Below, one piece after another: positions 31,142 to 42,554 of a stretch of DNA of 64,000 nt. The notes beneath the pieces were generated by a model that saw only the letters and a program-made list of their open reading frames with translations, searched no databases and had not been told where the DNA came from. Both the position numbers and the translations under genes were made by a program. Position 1 is the first letter of the stretch. Every line of letters begins with the position of its first letter. The stretch spans positions 124,001 to 188,000 of the forward strand of contig JAIVFH010000033.1 in assembly GCA_025765595.1 (NCBI GenBank), read 5' to 3'. The DNA is from Obelidium mucronatum. Lineage: Eukaryota > Chytridiomycota > Chytridiomycetes > Chytridiales > Chytriomycetaceae.

Positions 31142-34100
31142 ATGATGAGGGGAATGTCCATACTGACGGCTGTCTTAAGGTTGGCCGCGTTTCACAGAGT
31201 CTGTTTGCTTGCTTTGGCGGACAAGACTCAAACGTCGATTACTTTCGCTTTTGTTGGGCCTTATGCTATGTACGATATCAAATACTCCAGACTCCAGAGG
31301 AACTGCTCCTAACTATCAATCAGCTTACCTAATGTTGAAATGAATGGATCACTTGTCACCAATGATCCTAACTCTGGCTCCTTGATGGTGGAATATAGCA
31401 CGGAGTTTTCAGACTTGACTTTATTCTATTGGAACGACGTTTGTGCAAGAGTGAGTCTTAAACACGCTTGCCGCTCTGCCAAAAGGCCCAAAACTAACTT
31501 ATTGTGGTCACAGATAGCGGTGGACGCTATAAACGCGAATAATGAAGTACTTCCTGACACCACCATCAATATTAAGCGGTTCAACAACTTCCGTTCCATG
31601 AAGGGTGATAATGGTGGTTACGCAATGCAGATCGCGATGGATATCCAAAACAACCATCCAGGTTTCTCTCCACAAAGCCCAAAGGTTTAAAAGTTACAAT
31701 TATTGAAATTTTGTTAGACGTCGTGGCGGTATTCACAAGTGACCTTCAGGCAACAACGACAGTGTACGTCTATCAGTTCTATACTCGCTTATCGACAATA
31801 AATTTGCAGAATGCAGAGCCAGATTTACTCCCGTTTTCAACTTCCAACAATCTCAGCATCTCAAGTCTCGTCGAAATTCAACAACAAAAATGACTATCCC
31901 TATTATCTTTCAATGCTATCCAGTAAGGTCAAATGCTCTCTGCAACGGTGACATTATTAAAACTATCTTTTTTGCGGCAAGATTCTGGATGGTTTGAAGC
32001 AAGTTGTTTGCTACTGAATTCATGGGGAGTAAAACGTATTGCAGTCATTTGGCAAAGCTCGTTCTTGTCTGATCCGCAGGCAATGTTCGACACGCTTACC
32101 AAGTGCAATTTGAGCATTGTAACCTCTTTCAGAGTTTCTCTGGCAGAAGTTACGATGGAAAATGCTCAACGAATTGGCCAGGAAATTGAGTATTACGACG
32201 CCAGGTATACGCAGTCCCTCTTTGATATGCATTTTTAAGGCTAATGAGGCCTCTGGAATTGATAGATACGTTCTTATATTTGCAGAGTCTACCATGAGTG
32301 GCTTTTTCTACTTCACTTTGGGGCAGTTGGGTTTTAACTTTCTTGGAGAAAGAGTTTATAAACTGTAATTTTGGCTACAGAATGAAATTAGCAGTCGGTC
32401 CTGGATACGTTTGGCTTGGGGTCTGTATGCCCATGTCTCCTGGACCCTTGTACAATATGTCTTTAATCAATCATTTCATGGTAATTAATCAAAGTTATGT
32501 CGAATTATCTGAGCTTCTAACGAATGAATCAATAAGTTTGTATTTGGCAGCGAATTAGATATGCCAGTTTATTACGGAGAGCTTCTTCAAAGTATTTTGG
32601 ATGCCATCAATGTTTTCACGGAACCTTATAAGTATTGCTGTGAAAGTCCATTCCAAAGAAATTAAAATTCAAATCAGTTCTACTTTTTCCATCAACGATG
32701 GGAAGTTCACCGGTAATTGCGCACAAGCCTTTGATGCAATTGGCTTATTGGCTTCTGGTATCGATGCCGTCAGCAACTCAACTTCGCCAGAAACCGTTGC
32801 CCGTCGAAGTGCTCAAAGACTTCTGAATTTCACGGCTTTTATGAACACAGGATATCGAGGACTTGTCCAAGATCCTATCAGATTGTTTCCGTCTGGCGAC
32901 ATGGCTGTGTAAGCTGCCAGGCTCCTTTTGTCCTCTGTTTGACACGCATTCACGTTTAGACCATACTTGGGGTTGCAGATCGATGAAACCGGCTATGTCA
33001 TGCGTAAAACTATTTTTTCTCTTTTTTTCAGCTTTTGTTTTCTTAATCTTGTCTTCTTCCACAGCGTTTGCCGTTACTGATGCGCAATGGAAAACAATCA
33101 TTGCTATCCCAGGACTTCCTCCGCCTATTTTTGCTGGAGGAACGTCAATGCCACCTCCTGATGGCCGCGTATACGCTGATGCTATTTTGGATTTGACCAG
33201 TACGACAGGGCAAGTAACACGCGTTCTTCAGTTCATTGGATGGTTGGTTTGCAGTTGTGATATGATTCTTGTGGTGATGAATCGAAGCAATATCATTGTT
33301 CGATCCAGCTCTGTAAGTTTTACGGCATTAATTCTCGTTGGAGCCGCTATTGGATACGGCGGCAGCAGCTTTATTTACGGAAAGCCAACTCCGTCAAGCT
33401 GTCTTGGGTCAATGTGGCTTCCATCATTGTCCTTTTCGATTGTTGCATCAGCACTGATAGTTAAAAACGCACGAGTGGCTGTTATTTATGCAGCCAAAAC
33501 AAGGCTTCCGAAAATCATCTTGACTAATTGGCTGAGTCTGTTGGTATTTGGATGTTTCATGGGAGTAGAGATGGTAGTTTCATCATTCTTCATGGATATT
33601 TGGGACTGACAGTTTCGACTTTTGCGTCCAGATCCTGTTGGCTTTTTGGTCTAGTCTGTCTAAAATTCACATCAAAACCATTCACACCACATCGCTTCAA
33701 AGAGAATTTCTGTGTTCATACGGCTCAACAGCTGGTACAATTTTGGAGAAGTCCATTTTGGTCTATCATGTCCTCCTTGTCCTAACTGGAATATGCATTT
33801 GTGTTGTGATTCGGAACTTGAATGGAATTCATTCAGAAATGACATATCTCACTGTCATACTGGCCTCAACTTCTTTATTTACCATCATCAATTGGTTACT
33901 ACAAGCATCTTCGCCGTCTGGATACACTCAGCGCCTGTCGCAGGCACTTACCACATGGTTAATCTTGACAGTAGTAATTGGCTTAAAGTTTGGGTCGCGA
34001 GCGATCGAGCTTTGGTATGAAAGTACTTTTACTATGCAATCACTGTTGTCCAGTCTGAGTTCAACGGCCCAATTATCAATCGGCACCCAGAAAACTGCAT

Positions 34101-34501
34101 CTAAATATAGCCCTGTTAAACCTGATACATCAAGCTGTAATAATGGTACCAATACAGTGCTAATCATTTCAACGACTACAGAGCGGCGTAAGAAAAAGAG
34201 GACAACTGTTACAGCTATGAAAGTTGTTTATAGGATCGACGAAGGGATGTTTTCGAAATGGATGGAAGCACTCTGCACTGTCCAAAAGAATCGGGAAAAA
34301 ACATTGGCTTTATTCTTTCCTTGTGAACATGGGTCTTCTCGAGCATTTAATATTAGAAAAGAGTCGTTTCATGAAGTTTCGGCGAAGAGCCCTGTTAGGC
34401 TTGCGGGCAATGTTTTGGTGGCCGGTGGACACGTGCGACAGGTGTTAGTGGACTTCACGTCGGCGGAGCAAATGTCAAACTTTCAACAGTCTCTAGAATA
34501 A
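31142..34501 (+). CDS. Class C GPCR-like receptor (periplasmic-binding ectodomain plus 7TM)
   Basis: A many-exon gene. Junctions I could fix by frame: donors at 31451, 31662, 31764, 31923, 32205, 32331 and 33574 with acceptors ending 31513, 31717, 31809, 31981, 32265, 32391 and 33631. The ectodomain has the ANF/PBP1 fold pattern: ARIAVDAINANN, VAVFTSDLQ, NDYPYYLSMLS, WGVKRIAVIWQ, ARYVLIFAES, AVGPGYVWLG. A short juxtamembrane linker (PIFAGGTSMPPPDG) precedes seven hydrophobic segments with GKPTPSSCLGSMWL and a cytosolic tail rich in Ser/Lys. GABA-B/glutamate receptor-like proteins of this layout would signal through G proteins; the ligand cannot be told. The start and the exons between 32440 and 33000 are not resolved. 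Confidence 0.82.
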
Positions 34502-34526
34502 TTAATTGAATAAATAATCGATTAAC

Positions 34527-35158
34527 ATGAAACAGCCATTCCCTGGATCATGCCACTGCGGAACCATCAAGTACATTGTAATGCTCGATGTTCCTACAGG
34601 CTTTACATCAGGTGGTACCGAATGTTATCCGGTCGATGAGTTTAGGACTTTTCAACTCCAAAAATGCAACTGTTCAATCTGTCACAAATCTGGGCTTTTA
34701 CATCTGCGACTGGCTGATTCGGTGAAAGACTTTTTCCTTCTGAGACCCGAGCCAGTGATTGACAAGAACGGGTTTGCCTCCTTGACAGCAACTGGCCTCA
34801 TGAGCGACTACACCTGCAACGAAGGACACATAAGCTTCTTGTTTTGCAGGAAATGCGGAGTACGATGCTTCAGTCTTGCCGCAAATCTAAATCGCGTGGA
34901 GTTGCCGACGGAATTATCAGCAGTTGGGGTTGGACCGCAGACAGAAGGATGGACTGTCAAACCATGGAACCCCAATGTGGAATGGGACATCAAAAGACTG
35001 GATACCTTGCAATTAATGCCTTGACGCTCGATGATCCCTCAGAACGCGGCTTTGATTTACGAAAGTGTTGGGAAACGAAAAGCGTCAAGTACATTGACGG
35101 GCGATCGTGGAGAGGGAAAGTACAGACCGACAGACCGCACGACAATGGGGCTTATTAG
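34527..35158 (+). CDS. GFA/CENP-V domain protein (one frame break)
   Basis: The first frame (34527-35024) carries the zinc-binding cysteines of the glutathione-dependent formaldehyde-activating (GFA)/CENP-V fold: SCHCGTIKY, CNCSICHKSG and CRKCGVRCF. The family's usual C-terminal segment appears in the next register (GYLAINALTLDD, then YIDGRSWRGK) to a stop at 35158. Total length is one base short of a multiple of three, so a single-base deletion near 34990 explains it. An intron is less likely, since the only in-phase option uses a poor donor. Many fungal members are uncharacterised small-molecule or glutathione-adduct enzymes rather than true formaldehyde enzymes. About 210 residues if restored to one frame. 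Confidence 0.75.
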
Positions 35159-35462
35159 CATATTGGTTCCATATTTCTTGTCCCACTGCCCATTGCCCAA
35201 TAAAAGCTCTCACGCATAATAACGCAACATATGATATCGACTGGACATCATAAGACGGTATCTATGCACATGACGCATATGATAGAGAGTGGTGGTTCAA
35301 AGACGTATGAGTCACACCAGCCTCCAGGGCTTCGAACCACCACTAACCCTGTCCATCTTTCTCACAAACTGTGATCACACACAGCGAGCCAGCTACGAAA
35401 CATACGATCAAATCCAGATCCTTTTATTTTTCTTCGTATTTTTGAAGCGACGCAATTTAGAA

Positions 35463-35854
35463 TCAGTGTTCAGCGCCCTCCTGAGTCTTCAAGTACGCCT
35501 TGGTGTGGTAGTAGTTGTTCTTCTTCACAGCCCAGTCGCCAAGGTAGTAGTAGAAGGCCAATGGTGGCAGAATAAAGACAGACAGGCGACCAATTCTGAT
35601 GGCAAACTTCTTTGCACCGGGGTTAAAGAAGCCCTTAAAGAGATTCTGCTGGAACGGCGAGATTTGGTGCTCTGCGAGAGGTAAAGAGTTAGACTAAGAC
35701 TCTTCAGGCTGTCGATGGGCTCTCGTTACCGTAGTATCCATTCATTCTGCTCAAGTTTCCAAACCAAGCACTGTTGATTGATGTGCGATTTAGTATCCCT
35801 ATCCAATCATAATAAGCCCGGTGCGAGAAGGAGGTGTACGTACTGGCCACCCAT
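35463..35854 (-). CDS. QCR8: Cytochrome bc1 complex subunit 8 (Qcr8)
   Basis: Three small exons starting at 35854 (11 nt, MGGH) join in frame to an 86-residue protein ending GAEH. Recognised by HAWFGNLSRMNGYYEH, then SPFQQNLFKGFF and a single transmembrane helix around VFILPPLAFYYYLGDW. This matches the ubiquinone-binding subunit VII/Qcr8 of mitochondrial complex III, usually 80-95 residues. It lies 68 nt downstream of the SAMHD1 stop on the same strand. It is split by introns into frames too short to stand out alone. Confidence 0.88.
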
Positions 35855-35922
35855 TTTTAGACTTTGTGTTGAGGAAAAAGTGAAAATGCCTTCATTCTAT
35901 AAAAACACAAAACATCAATAGT

Positions 35923-38301
35923 CTATCTCCTTTCTGGCTTTCGTATCTTCTGAGGACTTTGGTTCCTAAAAGACGTATTGTAATCATCAGGGAGCTCATT
36001 CGCCCGTGACACGGCATCACTGCCTGATCCTGATGAAAATTGATCACGTCCACTACTCCCTTTAATCCCCACAAAGTCTTCATTTTCATCATCAGAAGGG
36101 TAATAAACTTTCCGAATCTTCGCATCTGCAGACGAAACAGATCCATTGCTCCCTGATCTTCGTGCACGCTTTCCAGAATCAATTGCTGAACTGGCAGGTT
36201 TCGTTGGTGTCTTGAATGCAGAGTTTGTACTCTCTTCTAGCGGCCCCACTTCGGAATGAAAGCCAAATGAAGACGACGCTTCCACGGAAGTCTCAGATGG
36301 AATCGCCAACACAGAGGTCCCACCAAATGCTCCAAACTTTTCTCTCGACGCACCGGTAAAACCACCAAAGCTCTGCATCACACCATGAAATGTTCCATTA
36401 TCTATAGAATCCAAGGAATCCCTGGCTAATACACTTGCATCCGACATACTTGTTGAAGGGTACTCAAATTCCAGCTTGTTTATAAACCGGTGAAATATTT
36501 TTTGAACAGGTACCCTCATGGAGTCTTGTTTCACGTATATCCGAAGAGTGATTTCTTGTGGATTTGATGGAATCAGGTGAGAAAGTTGAGACTTTGGTAG
36601 ATCCTTGAAAAAAAAGGAATGAGGGACGAATCAGATTGCTAAAATTGACGAAGAAGAACAACTCACAAAGTTCTGGTTTTTGTTGAACTTGTTGAAAAAT
36701 CTGCACTTGTCAATTGGATTTTCAGTTTTGAAGCACCAGTCCAGAACGAGATACTCTGGAAAAATGTCGTCCTCTTTGATTTCTTTGCGCTCAGAGGCGG
36801 TTGCATAACTTAAAATCCGCTCTGCGGTAAAATTATGTTTCGTGACCCGGTGAGCCATATGACTGGGAAGTAGATACGACTCCGCACATCTATGAAACAA
36901 AAAAGTCAGGTGGCGAGTAAAAATAACCTAAAATACCTATACAAATCTCTCAACCGAATGCGTTTTAAAATATCTCGCGAAGCTGCAAGCGCTGGTGTTC
37001 TGCTGCGTTCAATTTCCTTAAGAATAGCATCCGTCAAGTGAGTGTATTGTTCAGGAGAATCAATTGCCGACCCAATATCAAGGTGATCATCAGCCAAACA
37101 AAGGGCTTCAATAAGCATCAACTCAATCGCCTTTCCAACTCTACAATAACTGTTTCAAAATAGAATAACTTAAAACGACATGATTGGGAATGGACGGTCA
37201 CACACTTGTGAGTATAAATCTGCTTGAAACATATTGAAGCGCGTTTGAAAAAGCTGGAGGAAGGACACAAGAGATGAGCGAATAAACTAGTTGTCCTAAA
37301 AAAAACGGCATACCAAACTTAAATTCAAAGCCTCATTCTTGTTCCAGCAAATCTGATCATTGATCACTCGCGTAAATTGCATGGACCTCTGATGATCAAA
37401 TCCGACTTTGACCCCACAATGATAAGAATCACGCGCAAGATAATCAAACTGTTCGTTGCGGTGGTTTTTTAGAGCATCTAGCACCAGCACGAAGCAAATA
37501 CCTTATCCACATCTACACTATTCCGCTTGTTATTCACAATATCAAAGAGGAAACGTTTGTGTGGTTTGTAATCGCCATGGCCGCGAATCAATGCTTTGAT
37601 GAATTTCACGTCCTCTTCGCTACATTGCTCAGCTGTAAGACCATTCGAATCAACCAAATATTCGAGCATCGATTCAGACGCGTCTTCGTGTGACCATTGA
37701 ACAGTAGGTCTCAGTCTTGGGATGACGTGCTATTATTGAGGAAAAGAACTTCAGGACGGACGACTCAATGCGAAAGGAGTGAGCGACAAAAAATTAATAC
37801 CAACCGAGTCAAAAATATGAGAGAAGGGACCATGTCCCAAATCGTGAGTCAATCCAGCCAGAGTCACAGTTTTCACGTCAAAATTATCAATTTCAAGTTC
37901 CGGTTGTTCATACTTCAAGTGAGTTATCAAATGGTTTGAAAGATGCGAGACTCCAAGTGAATGTTCAAATCGGTTGTGACTAGCGCCTTAGGTGGTTTTT
38001 GTAGTGATCGAAGTCAGTCGTGTCAGTGAGGTCAATTTAAAACCCGAATCAGCAGCTATAGTGATCAGATACCAGGAAAAACAAAGTAAGCCGATCCGAG
38101 CTGCTTCAAGTCTCGGAGTCTGTATTTGATGTCGGCAGACTGCGGTCAGTTGCTTGGATATGTTTGCGAAGAGACCATGCACTACAAGCACACAAACCTC
38201 TGGAACTGCGGAGTATCGATCAACGCCCAGCAGAATGCATCGATTCGCATTTGGCCGTGAATTGGATCAGTCACAATCTTGTCGTAACTCGACTTCAACA
38301 T
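35923..38301 (-). CDS. SAMHD1: SAMHD1-like dNTP triphosphohydrolase (HD domain, no SAM domain)
   Basis: A multi-exon gene starting [18 protein letters not shown]. The HD-domain path is complete: [31 protein letters not shown] (first His), [15 protein letters not shown] (His-Asp pair), [29 protein letters not shown] (last Asp). SAMHD1-specific helices follow ([16 protein letters not shown], then a Cys-Ala-Glu-Ser segment) and a C-terminal lobe ([19 protein letters not shown]). The enzyme cleaves dNTPs to nucleoside and triphosphate. The animal SAM domain is missing; instead there is a Ser-rich tail of about 150 residues. It sits 29 nt downstream of the aconitase stop and 68 nt upstream of QCR8. 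Catalytic residues look intact. Confidence 0.92.
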
Positions 38302-38330
38302 GGTTTTTATGACAGAAAATACCCGTTTTT

Positions 38331-40897
38331 TTATTTCGCAACAGAATCTCGGATCAAATTCAACGCAGATCCAGCTTTAATCCAGGCAATTTGGTCGGCA
38401 CTCAATGTGTGGTTTACAGCAACGACATTCACCTTTCCGTCTTTACCAACAACCTTCAGCGTGACTTGGCTGCCAGGAGCTAATTCACTCAGTCCTTGAG
38501 TTGAGACAGAGCATCCATCGGTAATCAAGTCGTAATCATCCGGGTTAGCAAAAGTGACTGGGATCACACCTTGCTTCTTCAAATTTGTTTCGTGGATTCT
38601 TGCAAACGATCTTGAAACGATCAATGGACAACCGAGAAATCGCGGCTGCAAAGCTGCGTGCTCACGCGCCGATCCTTCTCCATAGTTCCAGTCTCCAATC
38701 ACAGTCCACGCCGCATTTTGAGACTTGTAGTAACGGGCAACATTGGGGATGGTGTCTTCCTTGTTTGTGAATTCGTTAGTAACCAAATTGGTCTTTCCAG
38801 TGTGCGCATTAACAGCTCCGATCAAAGTGTTATTGGCGAGGTTATCCAAATGTCCTTTATACTTCAACCAAGCCCCAGCTGCAGAGATGTGGTCGGTGGT
38901 ACATTTGCCGGACACTTTGACAAGAACTTTAAGGTCTTCAAAGTCCTTTCCGTTCCATGGAGCAAATGGTTCAAGAACTTGAAGACGTTGGGAGTCTGGG
39001 CTGATAGTGATTTCGACAGATTCATCGGGTTGAGGGGAGGCGGCTGGTTTGAATTCTACGCGTCCCGCATCGAATCCGTTGGCTGGTAAGGAGTCGCCAG
39101 AGGGTGGTGCGAGTTTGAAGGGCTTTCCATCCTTGTCGTTGAGTGTGTCAGTTGCTGGGTTAAAGCTCAATCGTCCGGCCAAGGCCAAAGATGTGACGAT
39201 CTAAAAGCAGCACATAAGGGATTGTTCTTGACAAAAAAGTTTGAACGTACTTCAGGTGAGGCCAAGAAGTTCATGGTCTTGCTGGATCCATCGTTTCTCG
39301 CCTTGAAGTTTCTGTTGAAGGATGTCAAGATGGAGTTGTCTTCGTTCTTGACAGGGTCAGTTCTGTTCCATTGTCCAATACCTTTGTCAAAGCCAAAATT
39401 AGTGCCAACTCAACTTCGGGCGGAGAATGTGAAATCACATACATGGTCCACATGCGTTGGCAAGTACCTTTCCACCAATGTCTTCCAAATTCTGCGTAAT
39501 TCCATCGCGAGCAATGGTGGCTCTGACTTGCTCTGATCCTGGAGTGACAAGGAACTCAGCAGCGGTCTTGATACCGTGAGCCTTTGCCTGACGAGCGATC
39601 GAAGCCACGCGACTCCTGAACATCACATTAACAACTTTTAAAAATTAAGAAAGGATACAAAAGGATATACACACATGTCCTCATATGAAGAGTTGGTACA
39701 CGATCCAATAAGGCCGGCAGAAACGACATCGTTCCAACCATTCTTCTTGACAAGTTCTCCAAACTTGGAAATAGGAGTAGCCGCATCAGGAGTGAAAGGG
39801 CCATTGATATGCGGCTCGACAGTGGACAAGTCGATTTCAATGACTTTGTCATATTCACAACCAGCATCCGCCTTCAACAAGCCATCGGCCAAAGCCCTGT
39901 CAGAAGCTTCTGCAGTTTCTGCACGACCAGTGGCCCGAAGATACTTGGCCATACCTTCATTGTATGGGAAGAAAGAAGTGGTGGCACCAACTTCGGCACC
40001 CATGTTGCAGATGGTGGCCATTCCAGTGCATCCCAAGCTTTCAGTTCCAGGACCAAAGTACTCAATAATGTAGTTGGTTCCACCGCGAACAGTCAACTTT
40101 CCAGCAAGCGCCAAGATCACATCCTTTGGCGTCGCCCATCCACTCAACTTTCCAGTCAATCGAACACCCAACACCTTGGGTGCCTTCAACTCCCACGGAA
40201 TATTGGCCATACCATCAACGGCATCGGCACCTTGCGTAAAGTTAACAAACGCGTTGGCACGTGGAAATGGTGTCAACAAAAAGTCAAAAATCCCTTACCA
40301 CCAACACCAATAGCAAGCATTCCCAAACCACCAGCATTTGGGGTGTGAGAATCAGTTCCCAACATCAAAGTTCCAGGAGCGGCATAGTTTTCCAACACAA
40401 TTTGGTGGATAATTCCAGATCCTGGTCCCCAAAAGGCAATTCCATACTTTTTGGCTGAAGACTCTAAGAACGAAAAGATTTCCTTCTCTTTAATTTTCGA
40501 AGCGTCCAAATCCGCTTCTGCTCCATTGTGCGCTTGGATAAGGTGGTCACAATGGATGCTTGATGGAACTTTTTGAAAGTGAAAAATGCAACTTTAGATA
40601 ACCAAGTGATAAGGAGACTAGGAACAAACCTGCAGTGGTCTTGCGGCCACAGAGCATAAACTGAAGAATGGCCATTTGAGCCGACGCATCCTGCATGGCA
40701 ACTCTGTCTGGTCTGAGCTTGAGGTATGTTTCACCGCGAGTAATCTTCTGGGCAAGTTCTTCGGGGGTTCCAGTCAAGTGGCCATACAGAATCTTTTCAG
40801 CCAAAGTCAGTTTAGCTGAAGGCGAAACACCGCCGTGGCTGCGAACTGTTTTGAGAGTCTCAGTGACTCTGGCAAGGATTTGTGCTGGTCGCAACAT
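38331..40897 (-). CDS. ACO1: Mitochondrial aconitate hydratase
   Basis: Six exons (40897-40630, 40568-40299, 40230-39675, 39615-39443, about 39381-39251, 39200-38331) sum to 755 residues. It isomerises citrate to isocitrate in the TCA cycle using a 4Fe-4S cluster. Motifs: [33 protein letters not shown], the first cluster cysteine in [13 protein letters not shown] and the other two in ANACGPCIGQW, then DHISAAGAW and [12 protein letters not shown]. The first about 25 residues ([16 protein letters not shown]) are basic and suit a mitochondrial presequence. It diverges from BioF across 142 bp. Confidence 0.96.
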
Positions 40898-41039
40898 TCT
40901 TGGAAGAAAAAAGGAGTTGGTGATCGGAGAGCAAAAACAAAAAACATAACATAAAAGTTGAACAGTGAATATCTTGAAATACAGAAAAACGACTCTATCC
41001 TGAATCCTGATACCCAAATACGGCTCGATTCGCTAGACT
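40898..41039. promoter_or_regulatory. Shared upstream interval of aconitase and BioF
   Basis: Only 142 bp separate the two divergent ATGs, so promoters and 5' UTRs of both genes must share it. No specific binding site is recognised. Confidence 0.45.
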
Positions 41040-42453
41040 ATGAGTCCCAACAGTCTGCTTGAAGCGGCACTTTCCCGTCGAAGGCACTCTGGCCTCCTGA
41101 GATCCCTCACTGTTCCTCCAATAGACTCTTGTGATTTTTCATCGAACGACTATCTGTCATTGGCCAGAAATGAATGCATTCATGCTCATGTCATGCAACA
41201 ACTGCAGTCATCGCACCTGCTTGGTGGTAGTACAGGGTCCCGACTTCTCTCGGGAAACTCAAAGACGGCTGTAGAACTAGAAGACTACCTGGCAACATAC
41301 CACAATGCGAAATCAGCGCTTCTCTTCAATTCAGGATATGATGCTAACGTTGGCCTGTTTGAGACACTGCCTCATCCTGGATGCGCTGTATTGTACGATG
41401 AACTAGTTCATGCCAGTGTCCATGATGGTTTGAGAAGATCGCGGCCAGGCGTTGTTAGGCTGGCTTGGAAACACAACAATATTCAACACTTGGAGGAACT
41501 TGTGTGGAAACAGATTGAAAGGATAGAAACCTCCGTTTCGGGTGACGCTGACTTAATGCCTGGCATTCTTATTGTCGTGGAGGCAATTTACAGCATGGAT
41601 GGTGATAAGGCTCCGCTTGTAGAAATTGTAAACTTGACAGATCGGGTTGGAATGCGGGCAGGAGGTGTTCATTTAATTGTGGATGAGGCTCATTCAACCG
41701 GAGTTTGCGGCTCGGGTGGACGTGGCCTAGTTGCCGAGCTTGGATTGGAGGACAGAGTTTTTGTGCGTTTGCATACTTTTGGAAAAGGCGTTGGAGCCCA
41801 TGGAGGTTTGTAATGGATTTTATTTCTACTTTGGATGTACGACCTACTTACAGTCATGATTCAGCTGTCGTATTGGGTCCGTCTGTGGTGCGGGAGTATT
41901 TGATAAACTATGCACGGCCGCTTATATATTCTACATCCCTTCCTGCGCATTCTCTGATTACTATTCAATGCGCGTATCATTATTTGGAAATGGAAGCAAA
42001 TCAGGTTCAAGGCTTTGTTGCATAGCTCTTTCTCTTTACTGATCTTCGTCTTTCTTGACTATAGTTGCAAAAGCAGTTGACTCAAACAATATCTCATTTC
42101 CGAAGCGCTTTGAAGTCTCTTCCGAATGATATCCACGCCATCGACTCCCAAACAGCGATTCAAGGCATTATTGTTCCAGGTACATACAATCGTAAAAACC
42201 ATCTTAAAGTAGGTTAAAGCATTCGATCTTTTTTTAAAAACTTCAAGGAAACAAGCGCGTGTCTAAAGTGTGCGAATACCTTCGAGAAAGCGGTTATGAC
42301 GTACGACCTATTCGCTCACCCACTGTTCCCAAAGGGTCCGAACGCTTACGTGTTTGCTTACATATTCATAACTCCAAGCATGAAATCAATGGATTGATTC
42401 GAGAAATTGGAATCGCGTGTCGCAATACTGGAGAGGAGTTGTCAAAGCTGTAG
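41040..42453 (+). CDS. bioF: 8-amino-7-oxononanoate synthase-like PLP enzyme (BioF)
   Basis: Four exons (41040-41805, 41865-42004, 42065-42179, 42248-42453) give 408 residues. An alpha-oxoamine synthase fold: FSSNDYLSLARN, GGSTGSRLLSGN, LFNSGYDANVG, VDEAHSTGVCGSGGRG and the PLP lysine in HTFGKGVGAHGG, followed by TSLPAHSL. Sequence order and length fit BioF, which joins pimeloyl-thioester and alanine in biotin synthesis. The paralogous serine palmitoyltransferase and ALA synthase are longer and carry extra N-terminal sequence. No strong presequence is visible. Confidence 0.87.
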
Positions 42454-42554
42454 GTGAGGCAAGTTCTTACCTCTGGAAGCCTTATATTGGATATTTCACA
42501 AGTTATCAATGGAAGTCTTTAATTTTAAATCTAATAAAGCGAACATCTTTTCGT

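Noticed and set aside
35289..35345. GTGGTGGTTC ... GAACCACCAC inverted repeat resembling a tRNA T-arm
   Set aside because: No acceptor, D or anticodon arms can be folded around it; only a stem-loop is possible, with no evidence of function.
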